From Acidobacteriota bacterium (GTDB lineage Bacteria; Acidobacteriota; Terriglobia; Bryobacterales; Bryobacteraceae): 34,899 nucleotides of DNA. Where the stretch lies: contig JANXRE010000081.1 of the NCBI GenBank assembly GCA_025353165.1, positions 1 to 34,899 on the forward strand, written 5' to 3'. Both the position numbers and the translations under genes were made by a program. How positions within the stretch are numbered: position 1 is the stretch's first letter; the number at the start of each line of letters is the position of its first letter. The notes beneath the pieces were generated by a model that saw only the letters and a list, made by a program, of their open reading frames with translations, searched no databases and was not told where the DNA came from. Of the stretch, positions 17,162 to 25,698 are shown one piece after another.

Positions 17162-18071
17162 ATTTCATGATCAAAACGGTGGACGCCAGCACGATGGCCG
17201 CGCCGAGAATAGCGCCTCCGCCCAGTCTTTCGCCGACCAGCGTGACCGCGAGGAACACGCCGAAAACCGGCACCAGGTACAGAGACGCCGAAGCCGTGGT
17301 GACATCCAGGTGTTGCAGCGCCGCGAAGAACAACAACATGGATGCCCCGTACATGAAGAAGGCCAGGAACGCGAACGCGGCCCAGCTCTTCCAATCGAAG
17401 GTTGAGAACACGCGGAGATGGAACGGTTCCACCCAAAGGAGCAGCGGTATGCTGGCGAGCGACGCCATGATGTAGCTGAAGATCAGGATCTCGATTTCCT
17501 CGAACTTCTTCATCAGCCCCTTGCAGTACACGTTGTAGAACGACGATCCGAAACACCCGCCGAAGATGAGAACGTTGCCGGTGAGATATTTCATGTTGCC
17601 GAACGACGACTCGCGCAGGTCCCCCGCCGAAAGCAGCAGCACGCCGGTCAATCCGATGCCCAGCGACAGGAGTCGCAGGCGCGTGATCTTCTCGTGCAGC
17701 ATCAACGTTGCGAGCACCGCGCTGATTACGGGAATGAGCAGATTCAGGATCGCGCCGTTGGACGCGAGGGATTTGCTGATGCCCCAAGTCATTCCGAGCT
17801 GGGCCAGTACCTGACCGCCGATACCGGCGATGGCGAACTGCACCCAATCGCGCGCGGTCGGGCGGCCCGCGTTCGGATTTCTTCGCCGCATCCGCAGGAG
17901 CAGGGGCACGAACAAAATGGTCGTGACGTAGAACGGCACGAAGGTGATCGCAATCGGACCCATGTGGCGATCGAGGAATTTGATCGCCGTCCCCTGCGCC
18001 GACCACATCAGAGATGCCAGCGCGAGCAGCAGAAAATACCACGCCGTGCGGCTTTTGTTCGTAGCGCTCAT
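17145..18071 (-). CDS. EamA/DMT-superfamily transporter
   Basis: 308 residues with about ten predicted transmembrane helices in two EamA repeats. The first repeat starts at [21 protein letters not shown]; the second includes FGGCFGSSFYNVYCKGLMKKF and SASLYLVPVFGVFLAVTLVGERL. The second repeat carries the typical LxPVFGxxLA-x-x-x-GE ending of drug/metabolite transporters. It probably moves a small metabolite, perhaps the sugar or sugar acid handled by this operon, across the inner membrane. Its ATG overlaps the stop of the GHMP kinase in an ATGA, and its 3' end overlaps the toroid gene, so it is translationally coupled on both sides. Confidence 0.88.
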   Translation of the reverse strand: MSATNKSRTAWYFLLLALASLMWSAQGTAIKFLDRHMGPIAITFVPFYVTTILFVPLLLRMRRRNPNAGRPTARDWVQFAIAGIGGQVLAQLGMTWGISKSLASNGAILNLLIPVISAVLATLMLHEKITRLRLLSLGIGLTGVLLLSAGDLRESSFGNMKYLTGNVLIFGGCFGSSFYNVYCKGLMKKFEEIEILIFSYIMASLASIPLLLWVEPFHLRVFSTFDWKSWAAFAFLAFFMYGASMLLFFAALQHLDVTTASASLYLVPVFGVFLAVTLVGERLGGGAILGAAIVLASTVLIMKYDTSY

Positions 18072-19441
18072 GCGGCGTCCACCACGCCGAGACCGAATTT
18101 GTCGGCCCCGGCCGAGCTGCCTTCAAAAACGTAGGGCGTCCACGATCTGGCTTCCGCGTAGCGCTGCACGACACGGCGCAGGGCGTCTCCGGCATCGCGG
18201 CGGCCCAGCACCGCGACCGTGCCTCCCGCGCCGCCGCCCGTGACTTTTGCTCCGAACAGGCCGCTCTGAACGCCCTCGGCGCGAACCAGCTCAACCAGCA
18301 GGTCCGTAGCCTCGTTGCCGAGTCCGCATTCCGTGTAGGACCAGTGAGATTGATACATCAGGTCTCCCATCAACACATAAGCGGCGCCGCGCGCCAGTTC
18401 GACAAAGAGCTGGATGCGCTGGTTCTCTTCGACGGCATATCGCGTACACGCGCGCACGCGGTACTGAATTTCCGGGCGGACGTTGGTGAAAGGATCCGCG
18501 TGATGGTCGTACAGCGCGAGGAACTCTGCGCCAGACATGCGCTCGGGCAGGCGGGATTCGTAGCGCGCGCGAAAGACCGAGACGGGAATGTTCGATGCGT
18601 AGCCGTTCCAGCGCGGATCGGTGTAGCGCGGAATGCGGCCGCTTTCATCCAGCGTCACGCTGTCGCAGATCATGCGGAGACCCATGAACCCAGCGGCGCG
18701 CGCGGCTTCGTACTCGATGCCGGTTACGGCGTGGCTGACGCCCGAATCGATTCCCCAACATTGGATGTCTTCCGGAAGCTTGACCAGCGGCCGGGCCTCG
18801 CAGGGCTGGCAGAGCAGGGGCAGCACGTACCCTTCATCGCCGAGCACGGATGCGGCCTGGTCCATGATGCCGCAGGCGGACTCGGCGATGACGTTCTCCG
18901 CCCACTGGCAAGCTTCGGCCAACTCAATTCCATGGAGGTCGATGCCGTAGCATCGGGCGGCGGCCTTCATTACCGAAACCTCGACCGCGGCGGACGAACT
19001 GACGCCTTTGTTGAGTGGCACCTCCGACCGGATGAACACACTCGCGCCCGTCGTGGCGCGCTCCGGGAAGTGGCCGCGCAGCCAGTAGAAAAGACCGAGC
19101 GTGTATGCCGTCCAGCGGGTGCCCGGTTCGCGGTTGACCAATTGACGAACGGTCGCGTCGTCCTTGAGGGCGCCGAGGCCGAACTCCACCCGGCCGCTCC
19201 ATCCTCGCTCTTCCATCTGCGGATTCCAAAAAATAATCTGATCGTCGTCGCGCCGCTGAGCTGCGGCCCACGTGGCCTCCCGGATGGTTGCCTGAAACAC
19301 GAGACCGCCGGTGTAATCCACGTTGCCGCCCATCATGTCGAGGCGGCCTGGCGCTCTGGCAATGTAGATCGGGGCGTTGTCCGCGAAGAACTGCCCGGCG
19401 CCCCGGTGCTCGCGGACGAGGGTCTCGAACGTCGAATTCAT
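18068..19441 (-). CDS. GHMP sugar kinase resembling L-arabinokinase/galactokinase
   Basis: 457 residues of the GHMP superfamily. Motif 1 is ARAPGRLDMMGGNVDYTGG (29-47), motif 2 VPLNKGVSSSAAVEV (141-155), the catalytic Asp is D194 in ACGIMDQAAS, and motif 3 is KVTGGGAGGTVAVL. True galactokinases have GEHTDY in motif 1; here GGNVDYTGG is found, as in plant L-arabinokinase (GGIADYSG). The segments WGIDSGVSHAVTG and GFMGLRMI also match that enzyme. It therefore most likely makes a sugar-1-phosphate from L-arabinose, D-glucuronate or a related sugar. It overlaps both neighbours in ATGA junctions (aminotransferase upstream, transporter downstream). No nucleotidyltransferase is present in the window to use the product. 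Confidence 0.85.
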   Translation of the reverse strand: MNSTFETLVREHRGAGQFFADNAPIYIARAPGRLDMMGGNVDYTGGLVFQATIREATWAAAQRRDDDQIIFWNPQMEERGWSGRVEFGLGALKDDATVRQLVNREPGTRWTAYTLGLFYWLRGHFPERATTGASVFIRSEVPLNKGVSSSAAVEVSVMKAAARCYGIDLHGIELAEACQWAENVIAESACGIMDQAASVLGDEGYVLPLLCQPCEARPLVKLPEDIQCWGIDSGVSHAVTGIEYEAARAAGFMGLRMICDSVTLDESGRIPRYTDPRWNGYASNIPVSVFRARYESRLPERMSGAEFLALYDHHADPFTNVRPEIQYRVRACTRYAVEENQRIQLFVELARGAAYVLMGDLMYQSHWSYTECGLGNEATDLLVELVRAEGVQSGLFGAKVTGGGAGGTVAVLGRRDAGDALRRVVQRYAEARSWTPYVFEGSSAGADKFGLGVVDAA

Positions 19442-20619
19442 GCAAGTTCCCGGATGCTGTTCACCACATACGCGATCGCGTCATCGGACAGGCGCGGGTG
19501 AATCGGGATGCTCACGTATTGGTGGAACAGTTCCTCCGCCACGGGGCATTCGCCTTCACTGTGCCCCAACTTCCGGTACGCCGTCGTCAGGTGGATCGGC
19601 ATGTAGTGCGACCATACCTTGATCCGCTTGGCCGTATACATCTCCCACATGAAATCTTCTTTCGACCCGGGCTCGACGAGAACGCAATAGGCGTGGAAGA
19701 CGTGCTTCACGTCGGGCGAGACGTAGGGAAGGCGAAGGCCTCGGATGCCTTGCAGCAATTCGCAATACCGGTTGGCGATCTCGATGCGGCGGGCGTTGAA
19801 CCCATCGAGCTTGCGGAGTTGCGCCAGTCCGACCGCGGCCTGAGCGTCCGTCATGCGGTAGTTGAAACCGATGTCGTCGAAGTCGAGATACCAGTACCGC
19901 TTGCCCATGGGGACGACGGCTTCGTCGAGCGGCAGATACTTCCCCTTCGGGTCGTAAGTGCGGCAGCACAACGAGCGGAAGGAGAGCATGCGCTCGTAGA
20001 GGTCGCGCGTTCCGGTGGTAATCATTCCGCCTTCGCCGAGCGTCACCATGTTCTTCTGCTGATGGAAGCTGAACACGCCGATGTCGCCGAGCGAGCCGGC
20101 CTTGCGGCCCTTGTATTCCGCGCCGGGGGCGTGCGCGGCGTCCTCGACTACGACCGCGCCCCGCGCGCGCGCGATCTCGTTCAAGGCGTCCATGTCGCAA
20201 CACTGCCCGAACAAGTGGACAGGCAGAATGGCCTTGGTTCGCGGCGTCGCCTTCGAAGCCACGGAGTCAGGATCCAGGTTCAGGGTCCGACGATCGATGT
20301 CGGCGAAGACGACCTTGGCTCCGAGCGTGGCCGCCGCATTCGCGGTCGAGATCCAACTCAACGGCGTCGTGATGACTTCATCGCCAGGACCAACGCCGAC
20401 GGCCCTCAGCGCGAGTTCGAGACCGGCTGTCGCGGAAGTAACCGCCAAGCCGTAGCGGCAGCCGCAGTACGCGGCGAACTCTTCTTCGAATTGCTTTACT
20501 CTAGGGCCGCAGGAGGGCGCGTTCGCCTTGAGCACATCGAGTAGCGCCTCCCGCTCCTCTTCGCCGTAACACGATCCGTGTCCGAACTCGAGTTCAAAAA
20601 TTGGCTTGGGTAAGTCCAT
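19438..20619 (-). CDS. DegT/DnrJ/EryC1/StrS-family PLP-dependent sugar aminotransferase (copy 2)
   Basis: 393 residues. The PLP lysine is K189 in SFHQQKNMVTLGEGG and the ring-binding Asp is D160 in VEDAAHAPG; VHLFGQCCDMD replaces the usual HLYG-x-x-x-DMD. Length and blocks fit the nucleotide-sugar or keto-sugar aminotransferases, which use Glu or Gln as amino donor. It belongs to a different branch from copy 1 at 3710-5029, which starts with the LAILGGEPVR motif. Its start lies 26 bases inside the RmlD-like gene, and its stop overlaps the kinase start as ATGA. With the reductase and kinase next to it, it likely interconverts a keto-sugar and an amino-sugar in the cytoplasm; the direction is unknown. 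Confidence 0.9.
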   Translation of the reverse strand: MDLPKPIFELEFGHGSCYGEEEREALLDVLKANAPSCGPRVKQFEEEFAAYCGCRYGLAVTSATAGLELALRAVGVGPGDEVITTPLSWISTANAAATLGAKVVFADIDRRTLNLDPDSVASKATPRTKAILPVHLFGQCCDMDALNEIARARGAVVVEDAAHAPGAEYKGRKAGSLGDIGVFSFHQQKNMVTLGEGGMITTGTRDLYERMLSFRSLCCRTYDPKGKYLPLDEAVVPMGKRYWYLDFDDIGFNYRMTDAQAAVGLAQLRKLDGFNARRIEIANRYCELLQGIRGLRLPYVSPDVKHVFHAYCVLVEPGSKEDFMWEMYTAKRIKVWSHYMPIHLTTAYRKLGHSEGECPVAEELFHQYVSIPIHPRLSDDAIAYVVNSIRELA

Positions 20620-21472
20620 GAAAACACCTTTCGATTACCTCATCGCAGTTGGGGATCGGGGTCCCGCACAGGGAGGCGATCTTATCGGTCAATAGAAAAT
20701 GATGCAGTCCCCGCGGCGCACGGCCGGGCATCGGAGAGGTCTGCGGTTGAACGAGACTGGCGGGATAATTCATCCGGCGCGCGAGCCGCATTCCCAACTC
20801 GTATCGGGACACGGCGTCCGACGACCCGATGTGATACAGGCCGCCGGGCGCGCCGTCGAGCAACTCCAGCAGAAGCGCGCAGAGCGTCGTCACGTCGATG
20901 GGATTCCGGTACTCGAACGTGGGGAACGCCACCGGCTCGTCCTTCGCCCATCGATTCGCGATGCCATCGAGCATGGAGTTCGTTCCCTCCCGGCCCGCGA
21001 AACCGAGCACGAGGCCGAACCGGACGATCAGCGCGCCGGGCGCGTGCACAGCCACTTTGCGCTCAGCCTCGGCTTTGGTCTTTCCATAGACGCTGACGGG
21101 CGTCGGCGCATCGTCTTCCGAGTAGCCTTCCCGGGCGCCATCGAAGACCGCGCCCGACGACGTGAACAGCAACCGCGCACCCGCCGCGGCGCAAGCGCGG
21201 GCCACGTTCAACGCGCCCTCGACGTTGACTCTCGACGCAAGCCGCGGTTCCGCCTCGCAACGGTCGATGTCGGAGAGCGCGGCAAGCAGGACGACGGCGT
21301 CCGGCCGGGACCGGTCGAGGGCCGCGGCGACGCTCGCCGGGTTCGCGACGTCGAGCCCGGCAACACGCTCGCCACGAGTGACTTCATAGCCGGCGCGCGC
21401 GGCTTCGCAAGCGAGATGTCCGCCCACGAAGCCGCTGCTGCCAATGATGAGAACGCCCCGTCCGGCGCTCAC
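20594..21472 (-). CDS. RmlD-like NAD(P)-dependent sugar reductase/epimerase (extended SDR)
   Basis: 292 residues when started at GTG 21472, two bases after the receptor stop codon. Evidence for that start is the dinucleotide-binding motif GSSGFVG at residues 11-17, the expected distance from the N-terminus; a longer reading would run back through the receptor gene. Other RmlD marks are LAALSDIDRCEAEP, then NVEGALNVARACAAAGARLLFTSSGAVFDG, and the catalytic Y-x3-K in SVYGKTKAEAE. The C-terminal substrate-binding lobe includes FEYRNPIDVTTL. RmlD reduces dTDP-4-keto-6-deoxy-sugars; whether this enzyme uses a nucleotide sugar or a free sugar is unclear because no RmlA, B or C is nearby. Confidence 0.85.
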   Translation of the reverse strand: MSAGRGVLIIGSSGFVGGHLACEAARAGYEVTRGERVAGLDVANPASVAAALDRSRPDAVVLLAALSDIDRCEAEPRLASRVNVEGALNVARACAAAGARLLFTSSGAVFDGAREGYSEDDAPTPVSVYGKTKAEAERKVAVHAPGALIVRFGLVLGFAGREGTNSMLDGIANRWAKDEPVAFPTFEYRNPIDVTTLCALLLELLDGAPGGLYHIGSSDAVSRYELGMRLARRMNYPASLVQPQTSPMPGRAPRGLHHFLLTDKIASLCGTPIPNCDEVIERCFHGLTQANF

Positions 21473-21474
21473 GG

Positions 21475-24400
21475 TTAAAAGAATAGCCTCAGGCCGAACT
21501 GGAATCGGCGAGGGTCCACCGAGGTTGAAGAGACCTGTCCTTCCGTGGTGCTCCCGACGCCCGAATCGGGCGCCGAGAAATTCGCGTGATTGAAGCTGTT
21601 GAAGACGTCGGCCCGGAACTGCAACTGAATACGCTCCGTTAGGTGGAAGCTCTTGAAGAGCGACGAATCCAACTGCTGCTGCCCGTCCGCGTGCAGGGGG
21701 TTGATCCCGGCGGTGCCGTAGGTCTGCTCCTGCGTCTGATCCACAAAGGCGCTGGTGTCGAACCACATGTTCGGAGTCGGGTTGGAGATCTCGCCGTTGC
21801 CGATTCGGTTCGGGCGGTTGCCTTGCCCGTTGTTCAGCAGGCTGACACTGGAATAGACGTCGAACCTCGTGCCGCTGCGGATGTGGACCAAGCTGGAGTA
21901 CTGCCAACCGCCGACGACGAGATCGAGCGCGCGGTTCATGTTGCCCCCTACCGGTTTGCCGCGGCCGACCGGGATGTCGAGGGTGAATTGGGCGTTGAAG
22001 ATGTGCGCGATGTCCTGCTGGGTGGGGCCGTAGTACTGGTTCACGTTGGTCTGATCGATGTCATTCCCGTTGGAGAAGTTGCGGCCGTGCGCGTAGCTGG
22101 CGTTGATGAAAATGTACCGGGTGACGTTGGCGGCCAGCCGCGCGGTAATCGCGTCGTACCAACTGCCGGCCTCGGAAAACGAGACCGGGATATCGCCCAG
22201 GTTGGGATACTGACTGTACAGCGGGCGGCGGGTCTGGTAGTCCACGTTGGCTGACCCGGGAGGCGCCTGGTTGATGTTCCGGCCGTGCAGGTTGTTGCTG
22301 CCCGTCACGCCCAGGTATCCGATATCGAGGACGATGCCGGGACGAATCTCCCGCTCGATGTTAAAGCTCCGCTGGTCGACGCGCTGGCTCTTCCAGTTCG
22401 CGGTTACGCCGCGGATTACGGCGTTGCTGGGAATAACGAGTTTGCCCGACGAATCGTACACCGCGTTGGCCACGGGGATCCCGTCCCGCGACAGCAGCAG
22501 GTTGGGAGTGAGATTGTTGGCCGAATTAAAGGCCTGCTTGGCATAGAAGGGATAGGTCAGTCCCTCGATGGTCAGGGGGCCGGCCCAGTATGCCATCCAA
22601 TACGAGATGCCGTAGCCGGCGCGCACGCTGGTCTTGCCATGGTCGGGCGACCAGGCGAATCCCAGCCGGGGACCCCAGTCGTTCTTGTCGAGATTCAACG
22701 CCGGCGCGCGGTTGCCGCTGCCGGCCACCAGCAACTGGTTGGTTCGAGCGTCCCAGTTGGACTGGCGGTTAAACCGCTCGATGGGGCGGCTGACCAACTC
22801 ATACCGCAGGCCGAGGTTTAGGGTCAGGGAGGGCAGCACCTTGTAGTCGTCCTGCGCGTACCATGCGTTCTGCCAGTAGGTCTGGTACGGCACGCCGGCG
22901 ACGAAGCGGGCGCGGGCGCTGGAGGTCATCGTGCCGAGCAGGAAACTCGGATACGCGAAGGGCGCGCCAGCCCCGTCGTAGGACGTCATGGCCGGGTCGA
23001 ACGAGATTGCACCGCGCGGATCGTCGCCGCCGATGGTGTCGGCCGAGGTGTCGTGAACGTGGTTGAGGTTCGTGCCGACCTTGATGTTGTGCGAGCCCTT
23101 CACCCAAGTGAAGTTCTCGGTCATGGATATGGTGTTGCTGATGATGAAGGCGACCCAGTCCGGCTGCCCGATGTTGTGCAGCGGAGGGATGTTCCCGAAC
23201 TCGAAGATGCCCTGGGTCGCGATGTCGCCCAGGTTCCCGTTGGGAATGCCGAAGGAGTTGTTCCAGTTCTTGTCCATGCTCTTGTTGCTGGTGTGCACAT
23301 TCGTGCGGTTGTAGCCCAGGCGGAACTCGTTCATCTTGTTCGCGCTGATGGTGAACAGGTCGGAGATTTGCATGTTCTGGTTCAGCGAAACGGAATCGGC
23401 ATTGCCATTCTGGAAGAACTGGTTGATGTCGGTGGAGTTGTCGTTCACCGAGGAAAGGATCGAATAGCGGACGAACATGCGGTCGCGGTCGGATCGAATG
23501 TAGTCCAGCCGGCCATCGCCCTGGTGGGCCGTTTGCGCGTTCCTATTCAGGTAGTAAAGGTTGTTGTTCACGCCCGGCAGGTTCGCCGAGCCGAAGATGT
23601 GCGCGGCGTCGATCTTCGCCGAGGCCGCATCCCAACGGCTGGCCGGAATGATATTCCCGGTAAACGGCGTGGCTGCGGTGACGTTTCCGTTGGCGTCGAA
23701 CTGGCGGGTGAACGGATCGTAGATCTGCCCGTACATGTTGCCGGCGTTATCTTTCGGTTGGGTGGAATCGTACAGCTCGGAAAAATCGCCGTTGTACATC
23801 TTGCTGGTCGGGGCGGTGGTGCGGCCCGGGCTGCTGGTGCTGAAGAGGGTACGCTGATAGTCGGCGAAGAAGAACAGCTTGTTCTTCATCACCGGTCCGC
23901 CGAGCGCGCCTCCGAATTGATTGCGGCGGAACGGCGTGTCGGTGGTGGCGAAGAAGTTCCGCGCGTCGCTGGCGTTGTTGCGGACGAACTCGAATCCCAC
24001 GCCGTGATATTCGTTCGTGCCGGACTTGGTGACAACGTTGATCACCGCGCTGCCCGAGAAGCCGAATTCGGCGTTGTATTTCCCAGTGTAAACCTGCACC
24101 TCCTGGATGCCTTCGATGGGCGGGGACACGCCGACATAGGCGTTCTGAGGCTCGCGGTTGGGGATGCCTTCGATGTAGACGCTGTTGGCGTTCGCGTCGA
24201 CGCCGCCGACCGAGGCGAGCTGCGGGCGCGTCAGACCGACCGCCGACCCATTTTCGCCGCCGTTGGTGCCGTAGTTGCCGCTGCCTACGTCGTTATTCGC
24301 TCCGGGCATGAGATTCACCTGGTATAGCGGGTTCCGATCGAGGTTCGGCAGCCGGTCCAGATCCGTGTGGCTGAACGTTTGCGACAGTTCCGACGTGTCG

Positions 24401-24777
24401 GTCGACACGGCAATGGGAGCCGCCTGAACGTCCAGCACCTGGCGCAGCTCGCCGACTCTCAGCTCGAAATCGATGCGCGCGATGCCGCCCGCGTTGACGG
24501 TGACCGCCGACCGCGCGTACTTCTGAAAGCCTTCCTTCGTCACCTCGACGCGGTACGTGCCGGGCAGGAGGAAGTTCAGCAGATACTCTCCGGATTCCTT
24601 CGTCGTCGCGTTCACGACCGTGCCCGTCGCGTCGTTGGTGGCCCGTACTTGCGCGGCCGGAACCGCGGCCCCGCTGGTATCGTTTACGAATCCCGATACT
24701 CTTCCGGTGTTGATCTGTGCCGCCAGAAAGGCGGCGACGGCCGCCACGGCGGCCAGGAATCTGATTAAACTTCGCAT
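21475..24777 (-). CDS. Oar-like TonB-dependent outer-membrane receptor (copy 2)
   Basis: 1100 residues. I place the start at ATG 24777, where AGGAG lies nine bases upstream and a signal peptide begins (MRSLIRFLAAVAAVAAFLAAQ). The frame is open for another 36 codons upstream, but those fall in a palindromic repeat. After the signal come a carboxypeptidase-regulatory domain (GRVSGFVNDTSGAAVPAAQV, ESGEYLLNFLLPGTYRVEV), a plug with VGGVDANANSVYIEGIPN and FSGSAVINVVTKSGTNEYHG, and a long barrel ending FGLRLFF. It is the second gene of the DeoR-headed operon and should bring the operon's substrate across the outer membrane. It is clearly diverged from copy 1. Confidence 0.93.
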   Translation of the reverse strand: MRSLIRFLAAVAAVAAFLAAQINTGRVSGFVNDTSGAAVPAAQVRATNDATGTVVNATTKESGEYLLNFLLPGTYRVEVTKEGFQKYARSAVTVNAGGIARIDFELRVGELRQVLDVQAAPIAVSTDTSELSQTFSHTDLDRLPNLDRNPLYQVNLMPGANNDVGSGNYGTNGGENGSAVGLTRPQLASVGGVDANANSVYIEGIPNREPQNAYVGVSPPIEGIQEVQVYTGKYNAEFGFSGSAVINVVTKSGTNEYHGVGFEFVRNNASDARNFFATTDTPFRRNQFGGALGGPVMKNKLFFFADYQRTLFSTSSPGRTTAPTSKMYNGDFSELYDSTQPKDNAGNMYGQIYDPFTRQFDANGNVTAATPFTGNIIPASRWDAASAKIDAAHIFGSANLPGVNNNLYYLNRNAQTAHQGDGRLDYIRSDRDRMFVRYSILSSVNDNSTDINQFFQNGNADSVSLNQNMQISDLFTISANKMNEFRLGYNRTNVHTSNKSMDKNWNNSFGIPNGNLGDIATQGIFEFGNIPPLHNIGQPDWVAFIISNTISMTENFTWVKGSHNIKVGTNLNHVHDTSADTIGGDDPRGAISFDPAMTSYDGAGAPFAYPSFLLGTMTSSARARFVAGVPYQTYWQNAWYAQDDYKVLPSLTLNLGLRYELVSRPIERFNRQSNWDARTNQLLVAGSGNRAPALNLDKNDWGPRLGFAWSPDHGKTSVRAGYGISYWMAYWAGPLTIEGLTYPFYAKQAFNSANNLTPNLLLSRDGIPVANAVYDSSGKLVIPSNAVIRGVTANWKSQRVDQRSFNIEREIRPGIVLDIGYLGVTGSNNLHGRNINQAPPGSANVDYQTRRPLYSQYPNLGDIPVSFSEAGSWYDAITARLAANVTRYIFINASYAHGRNFSNGNDIDQTNVNQYYGPTQQDIAHIFNAQFTLDIPVGRGKPVGGNMNRALDLVVGGWQYSSLVHIRSGTRFDVYSSVSLLNNGQGNRPNRIGNGEISNPTPNMWFDTSAFVDQTQEQTYGTAGINPLHADGQQQLDSSLFKSFHLTERIQLQFRADVFNSFNHANFSAPDSGVGSTTEGQVSSTSVDPRRFQFGLRLFF

Positions 24778-24802
24778 TGCATTATTCTCCTGCGCCAGTT
24801 GG

Positions 24803-24895
24803 AAAAAATGGCGACAGACAGCCCTTTCCGCCCGAGTTCGGGCGCAGAATCCGCAGGTTACAGTTGCGGAAAAGGTATCTGTCACTCATTTTTTT
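24803..24895 (+). repeat. Palindromic element, copy A (between regulator and receptor genes)
   Basis: About 93 bp with near-perfect ends: GAAAAAATG at 24802-24810 and CATTTTTTTC at 24887-24896. Inside are GACAGACAGCC, a central CAGGTTACAG and a second GACAG arm on the opposite strand. It shares these blocks with 28892-28980 and 34554-34636 but lies in the opposite orientation. It fills nearly all of the gap between the DeoR gene, whose TGA it touches, and the receptor. In the operon transcript it would form a stable hairpin. Confidence 0.85.
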
Positions 24896-25638
24896 CAACG
24901 CGCCACCAACATTTTGGTTAACTTCCGAAGCCGCGCCAAGTGCCCCGGCTTAATCTGCTTGTCCGTAATCACGAGATCGCAGGCGTCGGCGGCGCAGAGG
25001 CGGTACATCGCCTCGACCCCGATCTTGCTGCTGTCCAGCACGAGAATCCGCTCGCGGCCCGCGCGCAGGAGCGCCCGGGGCATCTCCACGTCGTAGTTCA
25101 TGACGCCTTTACCGAATGACAGCGCGGCGGCGCCGAAGAAGACTTTGTCGGCGTGGATTCCTTCGAGAGCTTCGGCAACCACCGGCCCGATCAGGTCGTG
25201 GCTGGCGCGGCGGTATGCGCCCCCGATGAGATGGACGCGCACTCCATCGCTGGCCGAGAGTTCTTCCAGCACCGCCAGCGAGGCCGTGATGACGGTCACG
25301 TCCCTCGCGCCGGAAAGATGGCGCGCGATGTAGCGGGTTGTGGTTCCGGAATCCAGCACTACGGTCTCGCCGGTCTTCACCAGCGACGCCGCGGACCGCC
25401 CGATCGCGTCCTTCTCGGCGGACATTTTTTGGGCTCGGTCGAGGAAGCTCTTCTCGACGGATCCGAAGGGGATCGCCATGGCTCCTCCGGGAGTGCGGAT
25501 GACGAGGCCCGATTCCGCAAGCTTGTGCAACGTCCGGCGGACGGTCATCTCCGAGACGTCGAAGTTCGCGGCGATCTCGGAGATGGAGGCGGTTCCCCTG
25601 GCTTTGACCAGGCGCAGTACTTCCGCGCGTCGTTCCAA
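24895..25638 (-). CDS. DeoR/GlpR-family transcriptional regulator
   Basis: 247 residues. The N-terminal winged helix-turn-helix is ISEIAANFDVSEMTVRRTLHKL (the DeoR signature), followed by the wing GLVIRTPGGA. The C-terminal sugar-phosphate-sensing domain resembles ribose-5-phosphate isomerase, with VVLDSGTTTRYIARHL (phosphate loop), VITASLAVLEEL, VHLIGGAYRR and VFFGAAALSFGKGV. DeoR-family proteins usually repress sugar-use operons until a phosphorylated sugar binds; the GHMP kinase downstream could make that signal. The start is TTG 25638, since no better start gives a complete helix-turn-helix region. Two perfect palindromes and a promoter lie immediately upstream, so autoregulation and control of the whole operon are likely. 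Confidence 0.9.
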   Translation of the reverse strand: MERRAEVLRLVKARGTASISEIAANFDVSEMTVRRTLHKLAESGLVIRTPGGAMAIPFGSVEKSFLDRAQKMSAEKDAIGRSAASLVKTGETVVLDSGTTTRYIARHLSGARDVTVITASLAVLEELSASDGVRVHLIGGAYRRASHDLIGPVVAEALEGIHADKVFFGAAALSFGKGVMNYDVEMPRALLRAGRERILVLDSSKIGVEAMYRLCAADACDLVITDKQIKPGHLARLRKLTKMLVAR

Positions 25639-25661
25639 GGGGGCGTGGACCGCGGGTCCGT

Positions 25662-25676
25662 TGTTAAAATTTAACA
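25662..25676. promoter_or_regulatory. Operator 1, perfect 15-bp palindrome
   Basis: TGTTAAA-A-TTTAACA is a perfect inverted repeat 23 bases upstream of the DeoR start codon and just downstream of the predicted transcription start. Its centre is 22 bp (about two helical turns) from that of the second palindrome. It is probably a binding site for the DeoR-type protein encoded next to it. Confidence 0.75.
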
Positions 25677-25683
25677 GGTTGAG

Positions 25684-25698
25684 TGTTAATTATTAACA
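25684..25698. promoter_or_regulatory. Operator 2, perfect 15-bp palindrome overlapping the -10 box
   Basis: TGTTAAT-T-ATTAACA shares the TGTTAA...TTAACA half-sites of operator 1 and contains the predicted -10 hexamer of the minus-strand promoter. Repressor bound here would block RNA polymerase directly. The AT-rich sequence stands out sharply from the GC-rich surroundings. Confidence 0.75.

Noticed and set aside
23053-24327. A 424-codon plus-strand open frame opposite the second receptor.
   Set aside because: Antisense shadow of a long GC-rich gene, with Val/Asp/Gly-biased composition and no recognisable domain.
24778-24885. A 36-codon N-terminal extension of the second Oar-like receptor (ATG 24885).
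   Set aside because: The extension lies almost wholly in palindromic repeat copy A. AGGAG nine bases before ATG 24777 and the signal peptide starting there identify the native start.
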